From Scilla litardierei (taxonomy: Eukaryota; Streptophyta; Magnoliopsida; Asparagales; Asparagaceae), in contig CM061141.1 of assembly GCA_030789695.1 (NCBI GenBank), positions 195,869,689-195,933,688 on the forward strand: a stretch of 64,000 bases of DNA. Reading direction: 5' to 3'. The notes under the pieces were generated by a model. It made no database searches. It was not told where the DNA came from and saw only the letters and a program-made list of their open reading frames with translations. A program made the translations under genes and the position numbers. Numbering within the stretch: position 1 is the first letter of the stretch; every line of letters begins with the position of its first letter. This document shows positions 11,568-22,180 of the stretch, piece by piece.

Positions 11568-12815
11568 TTAGCCCTTTGGAAGCCAAGTCCAAGTGGACTT
11601 TCGCTTCCCAACATAATTATTATTTCTAATCACATCATGAAAATAGGAATCAACATAAGCATTCCTATCATTAAGACTATTGTTCTTAAGACCCCAAATA
11701 GTGTACATCTTGGGAGTCCTATTCCTAATTGCATGCATATGTGTTAGATTTCTATGTGATGCATGCTTCTTAGGAACATGATTTCTAGCATAGAGATGTG
11801 GTGGAGGATATGCATTGTACATTCTAGGATGATATGTATGCTTGGGAACATGCATATTATATGAAGCATATGGATCATGCATGACATGATGAGGATGAGC
11901 ATACATGAAATAATGATGCGTATGAGCATACGGGTGTATAGGATCACGTACATGAGTATTTCTCATGTGTGGTTGTGTACGTGTCCGTGGGTGCGGAGCA
12001 TAGAATGTGTCATGATTATCCACTTGTGAAGTAGGATGTTTCCTACGTGGATGAGTGTTAGTGTACATATAAGCATGGCCTTTCTTTTGGTTTCCACCCT
12101 TAGTGGGTTTCTTGCCAAAAGGAAGAGAAGGTGAAGTGGTGACATTCTTGGTAGGAATGCTACCTATAGTGTCTTTGACACCACTTATGGATGCACCAGA
12201 GGAAGGCCTCACAAAATCTATAGTGACACCACTATAGGAGGTGCGAGCATTGGATGCATTCGCTTTTACAAATCCAAGGCCAACACGATGTGTGGCAGGA
12301 AATTGGTTTGCAAGTAAATCATCCAATTGTCCTTTTCCCTTATTGAATCTCACAATACAGGAGGACATGAGCTCATATTTCTGCTTTAAAGAAGAAATGT
12401 TGGTATCCAAGGTGGACACTCGTGCTTTGAGCTCGTGCACTTGGGTTTTAAGTGAATCATTCTCTAAACTCAATTGTGTGTGACGTGTAACTAGATCACT
12501 ATTATCCTTAGGATGTGTTTGATCTAGTTGAGATTTGAGAGAATTCACCTCATCTTTCAATGTGACATTTTGAGAAGCTAAGTTTGCTTTTTCAAGCGTT
12601 AAAGTATCAATAATGGTGTCATTGTTGATAATACATAGAATGGATGACTTGCTAATATTCAATTTCTTTAAGCTAGTATACTTAAGCATTAAAGATTGGT
12701 ATTTAGCAAATAGTTTTTCATTAGCTATGCGAAGTTCATCCATTGTTACCTCGGTGTCGTCCATGTCGGAATCACTCTCATCGGAGAGTGTGTCTTCTAG
12801 GGCCATGAAACACAT
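11568..12815 (-). pseudogene. SIRE-like gag C-terminal region with coiled coil
   Basis: A 415-residue open frame lies between the zinc-knuckle part of gag and the protease. Residues about 25-160 are heptad-rich with Leu, Ser and Lys (a likely coiled coil). The second half is rich in His, Pro, Tyr and Asn in short HP/TH repeats. A long region of this kind between gag and protease is common in SIRE/Maximus copia elements. One stop separates it from the upstream frame that ends at 12825. Confidence 0.65.
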
Positions 12816-12824
12816 GTGGGCGCT

Positions 12825-13499
12825 CTAACCCTTCTCATCATCGGAATCGCTTGCTGAGTCATCACTTGAGTCATCGAAGGTACCTACGAGTCCTTTCTTC
12901 TTGTCTCTCTTGTTCTTATCGGACTTGTGGTAATTCGGTGCCTTCCACTTTTCTTTGTTGTTTAGCATTGGGCAATCCCTCTTGATGTGCCCTGGCTTAT
13001 TACACTTATAACAAAGAGAGAAAGTAGCATTAGTAGACTCAAAACGTTTGTTTGAGGGAAATTTACCTTTGCGGAAGAAGCGTTGGAACTTCTTCGCCAT
13101 TTGGGCCATTTCACACAAATCCATCTCGTTCTCGGATTCATCACTTTCGGAGGATGATGAATTGGCGTTGAATGCCAAAGCTTTCTTCTTGGCCTCCGAG
13201 GGATTCATCATGGCTCGAATCTTCAATCGGTTATCCCATCTTACTTCGTAAGACATAAGAGTCCTGATGAGATTCACCACGATGTAGTTCTTCAAGTCAT
13301 TGACCTTCTCGATGGCGATTGCTCTTCTTTCCCATTTGGAGGTCATCCCCATGATGATCTTCCTTACCTTTTCAGGTTTGGTGTAGATTTGTCCAAGGGG
13401 TTTCCAATTCATTCGTGATGGCGGTAAAGCGTCCGTACATCGATGCAGTGCTCTCATTATCCTGCATATGAAACAAATCGAAGTTTTGCATGACAACAT
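12825..13499 (-). pseudogene. gag: SIRE-like gag, zinc-knuckle part
   Basis: Contains a classical CCHC zinc knuckle (CYKCNKPGHIKRDC) that would bind the element's RNA, followed by a Lys-rich and then an Asp/Ser-rich acidic tail. The frame overlaps the upstream gag frame (13372-13938), and a frameshift near 13380-13450 separates the two. A stop at the end splits it from the coiled-coil region. Confidence 0.8.
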
Positions 13500-13938
13500 A
13501 TAACTTTGAAAGCTTTACCTTGTTCGTTCCCTCGTGGGTAACGATGAGATGGTTCCAAATTTGATATGCACTCTTACATGTGCATATCTTGTTGAACTCA
13601 TTCAGGTCCAACACACAATGAAGAGCGTTCATTGCTTTAGCGTTGTTGACTTCGGCGGACTTCTCGGAAGTCGTCCATTTCTCGAAATCCTCTTCGACGG
13701 GCTCTACGTACTCCTTGTGGATAGTTCTCCAAAGAGAAGCACTCCTAAGGAATGTCTCCATCCTACACTTCCAATAGCCAAAATTAGTACCATTGAAACG
13801 TGGAGGACGTACCGTAGATTGACCTTTGAAAAGTGTGGACGCTCCATCACGGTCGTGATCGTTGTACGTAGGCGGCGGAGGAACGTTGTTGTTGTTGGAT
13901 GCCATAGATAAAACCTTGCGCTCTGATACCAATTGCAA
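13372..13938 (-). pseudogene. gag: SIRE-like gag, N-terminal (UBN2-type) part
   Basis: The likely start is the Met of MASNNNNVPPPP, a short distance after the primer-binding site. The stretch RFNGTNFGYWKCRMETFL is the conserved opening of copia gag, and CVLDLNEF and AYQIWNHL follow as in the UBN2-type gag domain. The open frame ends soon after a frameshift; the continuation is in the neighbouring frame at 12825-13499. Together they would form a gag of usual length. Confidence 0.8.
13920..13931 (-). other. Primer-binding site, initiator-Met tRNA type
   Basis: The minus strand reads TGGTATCAGAGC two bases inside the LTR end (CA at 13934-13935). This is the standard methionine-tRNA primer site of plant LTR retrotransposons and fixes the 5' end of the SIRE-like element. 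Confidence 0.88.
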
Positions 13939-15219
13939 GGACCTTGTCTATGGGGAAAACACTAGAAGGGGGGGTTGAATAGTGTTTATGCAAATTTAAA
14001 AGGAATTTACGCCAAATAAAATGCAATCCAACAAATAGTGCGGAATAGAAAAACAACCCAAAATGAAACACACGCAAACGCAGAGATGTTTCAAGGGTTC
14101 GGATTACCTAAGTCAACTCCCGACTTGTTCCCGATTTCCTTAAAGCCCACTTGTAGCAACCCTACAAGTGCATTCGAATACAATCGATGTCCTTGACTCC
14201 CACAACCAGGGAGCAAGAAAAACCACTCTCACAACTGAGAGCACAACTCAAATAACGAATGTTATGAACTAATGAAAACAACACTTACAATCACCTAAGC
14301 ATTGAAGTAGAACTTGAAGGAGCAGTGTGATGTGTGTTGAAGAACTCTCTTGGAAGAGAGGAAAAGCCCTTTCTCTTGACTGCACCAATTGCCTAGAAGA
14401 TCACTCTTTGGTTCTACGTTGGGAGCAAGAGAACAAGATATGGAAATACTTAGGGCTTTGGATTTGAGAGCTTTGATCTTTGGAAATGAAAGCTTGAGAG
14501 ATTTTGCAATGAATGAGTAACGTTCCAATGGAACAGTAAAAGCTCTATTTATAGTTTTCTCAAATCCACAAAACAGTTTAGGCAAAAACCCAATTGAAAT
14601 CCGTGAGAAAAATCGCAATGGATATAATCTGAACTCGCGACAGTCGACCGTTGAACAATCCTCAGTTGACTGTTGAACAGTCAGCAAGGGTAGGTGAGAA
14701 TTCATAACGGTAACTTACCACGTGGACAGTCGAATGATGAAGCAAAGACAGTCGTCTGTTAAACCACCAGGCGACTGTAATTTCTTCGACAGGCGACTGG
14801 CCGAGAGATGGGTAAGTTAGACAAATACTGGAAATCTCACAGTAACAGGACAGATGACTGATTCAAGAAATGCAGTCGACTGTTAATCAGAACAGGCGAC
14901 TGTAAAACCTTAAACAGACGACTGTCAAGATGACGTAGAGAAGCAAGATGACGAAGACTGAAGAGAAGATGAAGTGTCGAAGAACATCAGTCGATCTCGT
15001 CCGATTAGACCAACTCGCTTCAGAATGTGGCGTCCGAGGTGGCGTATAGGGAAGAAAAAACTCATCTTGCCTGCTAACGTGGCCGCCTCCTCAAGGAACC
15101 CGAACTGACAGAACCGATGTGACTTGTACTTTTCATGGGCCTCGAGAAGTCAGGCCCAGTTCTCGAAGGGACACTGCTGCTGATGTGGGGCTGATATGCT
15201 GAGAGCAGGTTGAGCAGGT
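13934..15219 (-). repeat. 5' LTR of the SIRE-like copia, start truncated
   Basis: Extends from the primer site upward. The end (minus strand) is ...GGTCCTTGCA, preceded by the block CCCCCCCTTCTAGTGT typical of SIRE-like LTR ends. Between about 14640 and 14950 it carries many short CAGTCGACTG-like motifs. The LTR start is not seen: at 15220 a different LTR begins in the opposite orientation. Confidence 0.65.
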
Positions 15220-17785
15220 TGTTGATATATTAAATCTCACATCGTGTGGTTTCGATGATGAACAAATAATGCATCTAAACTATTTGAGTGCAAGAGCTAA
15301 GGAAAATCAAATGAAGCACTCAAATAGATTAGGGATGAGCTAAACAAGGTCATGGACCAAATTGGAGCAAGACAAATGCTTGAAATAGCAAGAATGCATC
15401 AATGGGCTTCAATGAATTATTTTCATATTGATGTAATTTTTATTATTTTGTCTTAGTTTAGTAAGGCATTGCTAGAAGCTCTCACACTTTACAAATGATT
15501 TTAAAAATGTTTAAATGATTTTTCATTAAGTATCCTACGTATCATCTGAATAATCGACTAATCGACTACTCCTTATATGTGAGTCGACTACTTTCATTAG
15601 GAAATCTGTCCCACGAAATAGTCGATTACCATTGTTTTGGGAGTCGACAACAGTTGTTCTGAGAGTCGACTTCCAGTTGTACTGTAGTCGACTACCGATA
15701 GCTGGAAATAAAACGCAGTTACCGGATTTTCGGTAAGCTGTTTTTTAATCTGTTGGAGTGGTGTTTTGGGAACAGATTTTCAACGATTTTCACCCCATAT
15801 AAGTTGTGTTTTGCAGAGGTTTTAGCAAGGAATATTGATCATATTTTCAAGAGAAGAATAGTTTCCAAGCTCAAAAGCTTTCAAGCAAAAATCCTTTTTT
15901 CTTTAGCAAATGCTATACATTTTTCTCAAATCTTTAGCGAAAGTTTTTTGATCTCAAAAGATTTCATTTTCAATATCTTTAGAGATTAAGCTTTAGCTTA
16001 TAGCCAACACAACACAAAGCTTCCAGGCAAGGCTATATGTAAAATTGTCTTCATCCAAAAGAGAAATGAAAATCCTCAAAGCGTTGAGGTGGTGAGTTTT
16101 AATTTCTTGAGAAGAAAATGTTGTAAGCTAGACCTCTTAGGAAGATGCAATTGTAACTGTTTGGAAAATAGTGGATTGAGCTGAGTGGAACTTGGGTGAC
16201 TAGATTAGAATACGTGAACCAAGTGGGTATCCGAACCAGGGTAAACTCGTGTTTACGTTTGCTATCCATTTTCTGTGTTTCAATTATTTATCTTGTTTGT
16301 GATTTATTTCTGCTGCACGTATATTATTTGTTGATTAAGTTTAAATTAGGTAACACTAATTATAAATTTAGGTAGATAATCTAGCGGAAGTTTTTGTTGA
16401 GGGATATATGCCCTCAGTTCATTTGTAATTGATGCAAATGGATTAATTGCATTTGATGCAATAATATTTAAATACATCACAAATTGTTTGCGAGCGTATT
16501 TTAATGGCATAGAAATGAAGAGGATTTTTCCACGAATGTCACGAAAAAAACCGCACTCAAATCGGAGCTCAGTAGGAGCATAAAAGCTCCAGTAAAAGGA
16601 CAAAGGCTAGCCCAGTCTTGGGGGGGATTAGAGTCCGCCCAGCATGGCAGGCTAAGCCCGCCCGCATTTGCGGGCAGGGCGAGCCTGTCAAGCGGGCTCA
16701 GCCCGCCCGCAAATGCAGGCAGGTCAAGCCCGCCCGCGCGGGCGGGCTCGCCCCGCGGACTGGGCGGCACAACTGTCCTTTGGTCCCCATTTGTGGGCCC
16801 ACGCTAGGGTTTTAAACACAATTTTCAGCGGTGGCTGTAATTTTGGCGAATTGCTGATTTTAGCCCAACTTTGGGACTACGTTTGAGGGATCAAATGAAG
16901 TCAAAATGGAGCACCGTTTCTTTCTATGCGTTCACCGTTCGATGCTCTTCGATATAGGTTGTATCTATTACGAAGCTTAACGGTGAGGGAGGAAAATTCG
17001 CTAAAGATTGCCTTTGTGAAAGTCAAACTTTAGTTGATTTTTTCCCACTGCATATCTTTAGTCACACATCGGATATGATGAGAAGGGGAGGGGTCAGCCG
17101 TCTATATAAATAGGGGCCAACACTCTCCTTGAAAACTCGTACCAAGTCCCAAAATCCGAGAAGCTTCCAAAAGTTTGGAGCACGCTCGGATTAAGACTTA
17201 AATTAATTATTCCCTCTCTCCCTAAAATTCTTTCTTGCTCCTGATTGGGCTCTAGCAAATTTACAAAGGAGTTCGGATCGGATTCGAAGTCTTGACGGAG
17301 GTCCACTCAAGGTGAAATCTTCTTCTTCGGTGCATGGTTGGCTCGACGACAATGGTGTTGCTCGCCTCGGGATGCGGTGCGGTTTGGGACGCGGTTCGGC
17401 TTACGATGAGGTGCGGCTTGGGACGCGGTTCAGCTTGAGAGAAGCGATGCAGGGCCAAAGAAATGTTGCTGAAACGACGCTTCGTATTCTGCGGAAACGA
17501 AGTGAAAGGTATGTAGTTTAAATATTTATGCGTTTATAATTGCAAATGTTAGATAGATCTATCCTTAGGGGTTGGTCGGACCCAATCTCGGGATAGTAGA
17601 GATCTTGGCTAGGGTTTGTTCTCTTTAGGGCTAGATTTAAAATAGTTTTAAATCGGTTTTTCCGCTGAAATTTTGTTTTCGTCGTTCGTCCGATTTAGGC
17701 CGGACGTCGATTTTATAGCCCTAAGGACCCAGAAAACCCAACAGTTTTATTATTTCATTGGGCACTAATTACTCCCTTCTAATGT
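15220..17785 (+). mobile_element. SIRE-like LTR, plus strand, interrupted by a solo LTR
   Basis: Begins TGTTGATATATTAAATC at 15220. It includes repeated AGTCGACTAC-type motifs at 15550-15700 and resumes after the nested insertion at 17749 with ACTAATTACTCCCTTCTAAT, matching in style the end block of the other SIRE-like LTR. The exact end near 17785 is uncertain, and no primer site or internal region follows, so it is a solo or truncated LTR. Confidence 0.55.
16395..17743 (+). mobile_element. Solo copia-type LTR with 5-bp target duplication
   Basis: Starts TGTTGAGGGATATATG and ends AGAAAACCCAACA, giving TGTTG...CAACA termini. It is flanked by GTTTT on both sides (16390-16394 and 17744-17748). 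The length is 1,349 bp. A plus-strand TATA box (CTATATAAATAGG) near 17102 supports the orientation. There is no internal region, so it is a solo LTR left by LTR-LTR recombination. A GC-rich repeat block lies at 16640-16765. Confidence 0.85.
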
Positions 17786-18125
17786 CTACTTGTCATCCAT
17801 GGATGGAAGTCACAACACGGGTAAGGGCGACGTGCGGGCTGAACGGCATGGAGCTTTTCAGCGAGATCATGAGTTTGTACAGTTACGATTTGTTCCTACC
17901 TAAGTCAGTTTGGACTTGATCGTGGAGATCGAACAGCCAAAACTGGCTCCCATCCTCTCGCCCAGGCTCCCCCCTTAGGCAAGTTAAAAGGCGGAGGATG
18001 CCAGTGGTTAGCTGCACTTGTACTTAACCATTGCTCGTTTGTTTACAATAGCACTTCTGAGTTTCTGACTTGTTCGGCGACTGCCGCTTCCTTGTTAGAA
18101 AAGATAAATTTTCTTTGTTGTCCTT
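17786..18125. other. Stretch with no recognised feature
   Basis: I see no protein motif, LTR terminus or repeat here. It lies between the SIRE-like LTR and the small unknown open frame. Confidence 0.4.
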
Positions 18126-18171
18126 TTGCTTCTTTGCTTCTTTCTTCCTATGTTGCAAAACACAGTTATGT

Positions 18172-18515
18172 CGGACGCCACTGATTCCCAAGCAACTCCT
18201 TCCGACAACTTCATGTTGTCAACACCAGAGAGTTTACAGTCGCAGACAGAGATTTCCGTCGGGGGGGGATGGGTCATCCCATCGAGGGGATGTGAGAGAA
18301 AACATTGGAATTCGAAGTTCAATGGCCTCACAACTTGGCATCTGTGGAGGGGATGCTATCGGCTCGCTACTGTGGTGCTCATATTCACAAGGCTATGCCA
18401 TCTGCCCCCCTCTGACCTGTTGCTTCGATTGTGTGACGGCCAGTATCCATCACTACCGTATTTTGGTACAAATACTTTCAAACAGTTACAAATAATAAGT
18501 TTATATGATTCTTAA
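18172..18515 (+). CDS. Small unknown open frame
   Basis: An open frame beginning MSDATDSQATPS follows a T-rich leader that could pass for a 5' untranslated region or the start of a retrotransposon gag. No domain is recognisable, the composition is ordinary, and AT-rich DNA follows. It could be a first exon or chance. Confidence 0.15.
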
Positions 18516-19200
18516 ACTAATTAAGTTTTAAGATACTATTATTTTATACCTTTTTATATTTACTAATTACTTTAACTAATCTGGAGTATGATATGATATG
18601 ATTAAGACTTAGTATGTTTTGCATGTCATTAGTTTTTATTATTACTAAGTTGATATGATTAAGATAATTACATTAAGTTAGCTATTATAAAATCGGAGAA
18701 TCAATTTATTAAATTCAAATTCAAAGTTTAAATTTCATTTCAAAATTCTAAAAACTTTCAAATAACTTTCTATTAAAACCTATAGCTAATTAAGAAGTTT
18801 TTCTCTCACTCAATCCCCCCCTAATCACTCCTTAATAATTGTTTTTAATTCAAACTTTCCTTAACTCCTAACTATTAATCTCCCTAATAATTGTATTTAA
18901 TTCAATCCTTCCTTTTATTCTTAGCTTTATCACAGGCCATTTCAAATCCTTTCTTTCTTTCACTTAGCAATTAGCACCTACCAAATCAATACCAAAAGAA
19001 TAAACTTTAACGTAACCCTACTTCAACCCTCAGCCTTCATCTCTATTTCTCAAATTATCAACCTTCTCAATGAAACTCTCCCTCCTTCATTCTTCTTATC
19101 TTTTCTCCCATCTCATCCCCAAAACCCATTGCAGACCCCGCCCCCGCCTCTTCCCTTCAGGCCAGCAGCACAATCCACAGGAGGCCGACGGATCATCCTG
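18516..19200. other. AT-rich then pyrimidine-rich stretch up to the gap
   Basis: From 18516 to about 18780 the DNA is AT-rich. From 18790 to 19190 the plus strand is rich in C and T, as in many plant leaders. No gene motif was found. The contig ends at 19200. Confidence 0.4.
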
Positions 19201-19700
19201 NNNNNNNNNNNNNNNNNNNNNNNNNNNNNNNNNNNNNNNNNNNNNNNNNNNNNNNNNNNNNNNNNNNNNNNNNNNNNNNNNNNNNNNNNNNNNNNNNNNN
19301 NNNNNNNNNNNNNNNNNNNNNNNNNNNNNNNNNNNNNNNNNNNNNNNNNNNNNNNNNNNNNNNNNNNNNNNNNNNNNNNNNNNNNNNNNNNNNNNNNNNN
19401 NNNNNNNNNNNNNNNNNNNNNNNNNNNNNNNNNNNNNNNNNNNNNNNNNNNNNNNNNNNNNNNNNNNNNNNNNNNNNNNNNNNNNNNNNNNNNNNNNNNN
19501 NNNNNNNNNNNNNNNNNNNNNNNNNNNNNNNNNNNNNNNNNNNNNNNNNNNNNNNNNNNNNNNNNNNNNNNNNNNNNNNNNNNNNNNNNNNNNNNNNNNN
19601 NNNNNNNNNNNNNNNNNNNNNNNNNNNNNNNNNNNNNNNNNNNNNNNNNNNNNNNNNNNNNNNNNNNNNNNNNNNNNNNNNNNNNNNNNNNNNNNNNNNN
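19201..19700. other. Assembly gap, 500 N
   Basis: Exactly 500 unknown bases, the same length as the second gap, which points to a placeholder and not a measured size. Open frames through it are meaningless. Confidence 0.99.
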
Positions 19701-19897
19701 CCACCGGGGATGAGTGAGGAAGGGTTCTCGGATTCCACGTCCCTGCCCCCTGCGAGGCCTGACCGGGGCTCGTTGGGCCCTCCGGCCTGGGATGCGCGCC
19801 GAGCCGTCAAGGTTCTCCCCTGTCGATCGAGATGCGACCCAAGTACCGGTATTGGGGCTGTGTCCCTCCTTCTTCGGGACTGGCGGGGCAGCACCAT
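19701..19897 (-). pseudogene. gag: Start of a Tat-type gag, cut by the gap
   Basis: On the minus strand an open frame begins MVLPRQSRRRRDTAP shortly after the primer site and runs into the gap. It is basic and GC-rich, like the N-terminal part of other Tat gags, but no domain can be confirmed in about 65 residues. Confidence 0.35.
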
Positions 19898-19930
19898 TGC
19901 TGGTGTGGTTGCACTGTGTGGGTGTTAGCT

Positions 19931-19950
19931 CGTTCCCACAGACGGCGCCA
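19931..19950 (-). other. Primer-binding site of a Tat-type element
   Basis: The minus strand reads TGGCGCCGTCTGTGGGAACG, identical over 20 bases to the site at 29510-29529 of the other Tat element. It lies two bases inside the LTR end at 19953. Confidence 0.8.
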
Positions 19951-19952
19951 GA

Positions 19953-20434
19953 TGTTTACGGGTGTTTTCTCACCACTGGATCGTTGACCGGCGCTTAGAC
20001 GGTCAACGCGGTCAATATATCGATTGGAATCCCTTGGTCCTACCGAGCGTTGGGGTTCTCAACAAGGGTAGCGCGAGGTCCCGCTTCAGCACGGAAAACG
20101 GCTCGCTTGGCGGGTCGAGGACGAACGGGCTCTTTGTCCGTAGTGTTGGGCCTCGGTCAGCGGGGTGCGGAGGGGTAGCGTCGGCACCTAAGTGAGCGCT
20201 CGCCCTCGGTCAATCAAGTGCCGAGGGGAAGCCTTGGCGCCCTGATTATCACTTAGACTTAGTTGATGGTGATGTTCATTAGTGACGAACGGACTCGCTG
20301 TTGTGCGAGCCTTGCTTTGGTGAGTTCCGCACTGAGGGGCCTCGTAGGTTGGGCCAAACTCCTTTTGTGGGCCTCTCGCCTCTGGTTTGGGCTCGGGCCG
20401 CTGGCTTTTGGGCCTCTCCAAAGTGGTCGTATCA
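19953..20434 (-). repeat. 5' LTR of a Tat-type element inserted in the GT gene
   Basis: On the minus strand it starts TGATACGACCACTTTGG at 20434 and ends CACCCGTAAACA at 19953, 482 bp. Both termini match the solo LTR at 42247-43198, so they are one family with an internal length difference. It sits directly against glycosyltransferase-like coding sequence at 20435. The internal region and the other LTR would lie in the gap. Confidence 0.82.
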
Positions 20435-21010
20435 TACGTGATTTGGGAACTTGCACAGGATTTGCTTCGAGTCCTCGGTGAACTTTTCTCCCACGCAAGC
20501 ATAGAATTCTCGTCAGTGTTTGGGCAGCTCCCCAGCTGCAAGGGAGCTGGTGAAGGTAAGGGGTATTGGGGTGGATCCGTGGATGTGCTTGAAGAACTCG
20601 GTTGCAGTCCATTTAGGTCTCTCCTTAACGACTTCACCCAGTTATGGGTTGTAAAGAGAGATTGATGAAAGCTCGGGGAGAGAGACTTGGGGTCATTGTA
20701 GTATGCCATGAGTGCATACTTGATCCATAGGTAGTAGTAGGGAGATACTTCGATGTCATCTTCCAAGAAGATGCCGAAGTCATCATCAGATGAAGGATTC
20801 CAGCTCTCGCTAACTCCTCGGATCAGACCACCTTGAACTATTCTCCTTCTTATGAATTTGTGCCCATGTGTCCAGTTAAATGATTCAACAACCTTCAGAG
20901 TCTCCTCATCGACCTTTCTGTCAATATTGAAGCTTAGAGGGATCTCGTCTCCAATGTAGTACGCATTCTGAAGGGACTGGCGGAGTCTCCGGAGGGAAGA
21001 AGCACGGTTT
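20435..21010 (-). pseudogene. Glycosyltransferase-like gene, N-terminal/central part
   Basis: The minus strand encodes a stretch with VVESFNWTHGHKFIRRR, then FGIFLEDDIEVSPYYYLWI (an acidic EDD of the kind that binds a nucleotide-sugar metal in GT-A folds), then HPNTPYLHQLPCSWGA and NPVQVPKSR. I recognise this as a plant glycosyltransferase family-2-like protein (Arabidopsis At5g60700 type, from memory). It is broken: frames change several times after the EDD block, a stop lies near the LTNP/TTHN region, and a TGA stands where PKHW would be expected. A Tat LTR interrupts it at 20434. The C-terminal part lies at 42201-43646 on the other strand. The protein would act in the Golgi or ER lumen if intact. 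Confidence 0.7.
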
Positions 21011-21059
21011 TGTGTGATGATGTTGACTTAGATCGTCATCCGATTCCAGTCTGCGATTC

Positions 21060-21516
21060 ATAAAATGAAGGGGTTGACATCCATATCTGTAGTCTTTATT
21101 ACATTGCCTATTGATTCCGATGAACCCTGCAGCCGGAATCAGGTCGTGCAGCTGGAAGTTGGGCGATGAGGAGCTCGCCAAGCCAGTCGAACAAGACGAC
21201 GGAAACGGTAGCAAGACAAAAACGACAGCGGAAAGGGAAGATGAGCAAGACGACGAGGATTTGGACTTCTTGGACTTTCGACACGCGCCGTTGACGGGGT
21301 CATGCGGAGGGCACCGCCATTGGTCCAGTACCGACGGCAGGTCCTACAGAAGTGGCGGGGCTGAGATAGTGAGTAGTTGTTGTAGTAGCAGAACTTGTTG
21401 TTGGAGGAGTCGCATCGCGTGCAACTGATCACCTGCTCCGGTGACTGCATCATCGCCACTGCCACCGCTGCGGTAGATGCAGAAGGAGAAGTGTTTTTGG
21501 AGTTACCTGTCATCAT
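21060..21516 (-). pseudogene. Dof zinc-finger fragment, frameshifted
   Basis: Dof proteins are plant transcription factors that bind AAAG sites through one C-x2-C-x21-C-x2-C finger. The finger is complete here (CTRCDSSN ... [11 protein letters not shown], about 21300-21429) and preceded by a short Ser/Ala-rich leader starting [10 protein letters not shown] at 21516. Directly after GGALR the frame breaks near 21300: one base is missing, and the basic tail ([12 protein letters not shown]) continues in another frame. The usual Val-Pro-Val-Gly-Gly-Gly linker is also altered. The start codon lies only 13 bases inside the duplicated 330-bp segment. Downstream it merges with the glycosyltransferase-like sequence without a normal gene end. 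Confidence 0.78.
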
Positions 21517-21528
21517 GATGATGAGCAA

Positions 21529-21858
21529 GATTGAAAGAGAGGAGAGAAGGAGAAAGAGGTAGTTTAGGTTTCTTGAGGGAGATTGAAGAAGGGTGTAACC
21601 ATTGAATGGGATCATATTCATGCATAGTCTGGAGCACTGTTTGGTGACGAGGGTTAGCTCAGCAGCAAGCTGTCGCAGGATGGGGTCCACACTCGATTTC
21701 CTTTCTGGCGAATTGATGAGCGGGCCCACCCCTCTGCTTCACGTGGAATGCACAGTGGCTCGTTCTCTCTACCTTCTTGTCAATCCCGCAATTCGACGTT
21801 TCGGTCCATTGCTTTCCGTGTCTACACCGTTGACTGGCCGGTGTATGTAGCACGCCTC
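21529..21858. repeat. 330-bp segment, copy 1 (probable terminal inverted repeat)
   Basis: Matches 44203-44538 along its length with small indels. Shared landmarks are TAGTTTAGGTTTCTTGAGGG, TGGGATCATATTCATGCAT, GGCGAATTGA and GACTGGCCGGTGTA. In the window both copies read in the same direction. Similarity stops sharply after CACGCCTC at 21858, where ATGAAAAA follows. The inner end is next to the Dof start codon. Confidence 0.85.
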
Positions 21859-21954
21859 ATGAAAAAATGCTGGGGTTTTCTGTAGTTACTTGGCACGAGC
21901 CCTACACGTGTATATGATTAAATAAGGATAAACTCGGCGTACTCCGCATCACAA

Positions 21955-22180
21955 GTGACGGGAATTTTTTTTTGTTTATCGGAAAGGATCAACCGGGCCC
22001 CAAGACCGGCTGCCAGCCCGAAGCAAGAGCCTGGGGGGCCACTACAAGTCTACACTAGCCATATTATGGGTATAATTACACAAAGGGGTAAGGGGTTTCG
22101 AACCCGGGACCTCACACCTGAGGTCTCGGGTTCTCACCCGGGTGCCAATGCGCCAAAAGCGCTCGGCGGTGACGGGAATT
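21955..22180 (-). mobile_element. tRNA-derived SINE with 12-bp target duplications
   Basis: The body is 21967-22168 (202 bp), flanked by GTGACGGGAATT at 21955-21966 and 22169-22180. The minus strand holds an RNA polymerase III box A (TGGCGCATTGG, 22145-22155) and box B (GGTTCGAAACC, 22094-22104) with tRNA-like spacing, and ends in a short A-run (T-run on the plus strand). It encodes nothing and would depend on a LINE for mobility. Confidence 0.88.

Noticed and set aside
19070..19897. Open frames of 194-234 codons across the first gap
   Set aside because: Most residues are unknown because of N. Only the short ends are real sequence.
20188..21729. A genuine fused Dof-glycosyltransferase gene
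   Set aside because: Frames change several times, stops are present and the C-terminal half is elsewhere. Joined fragments explain it better.
22090..22168. A possible tRNA gene (box A and box B)
   Set aside because: The boxes are within a 202-bp unit with target duplications and an A-tail, and no cloverleaf is evident, so it is a SINE and not a tRNA.
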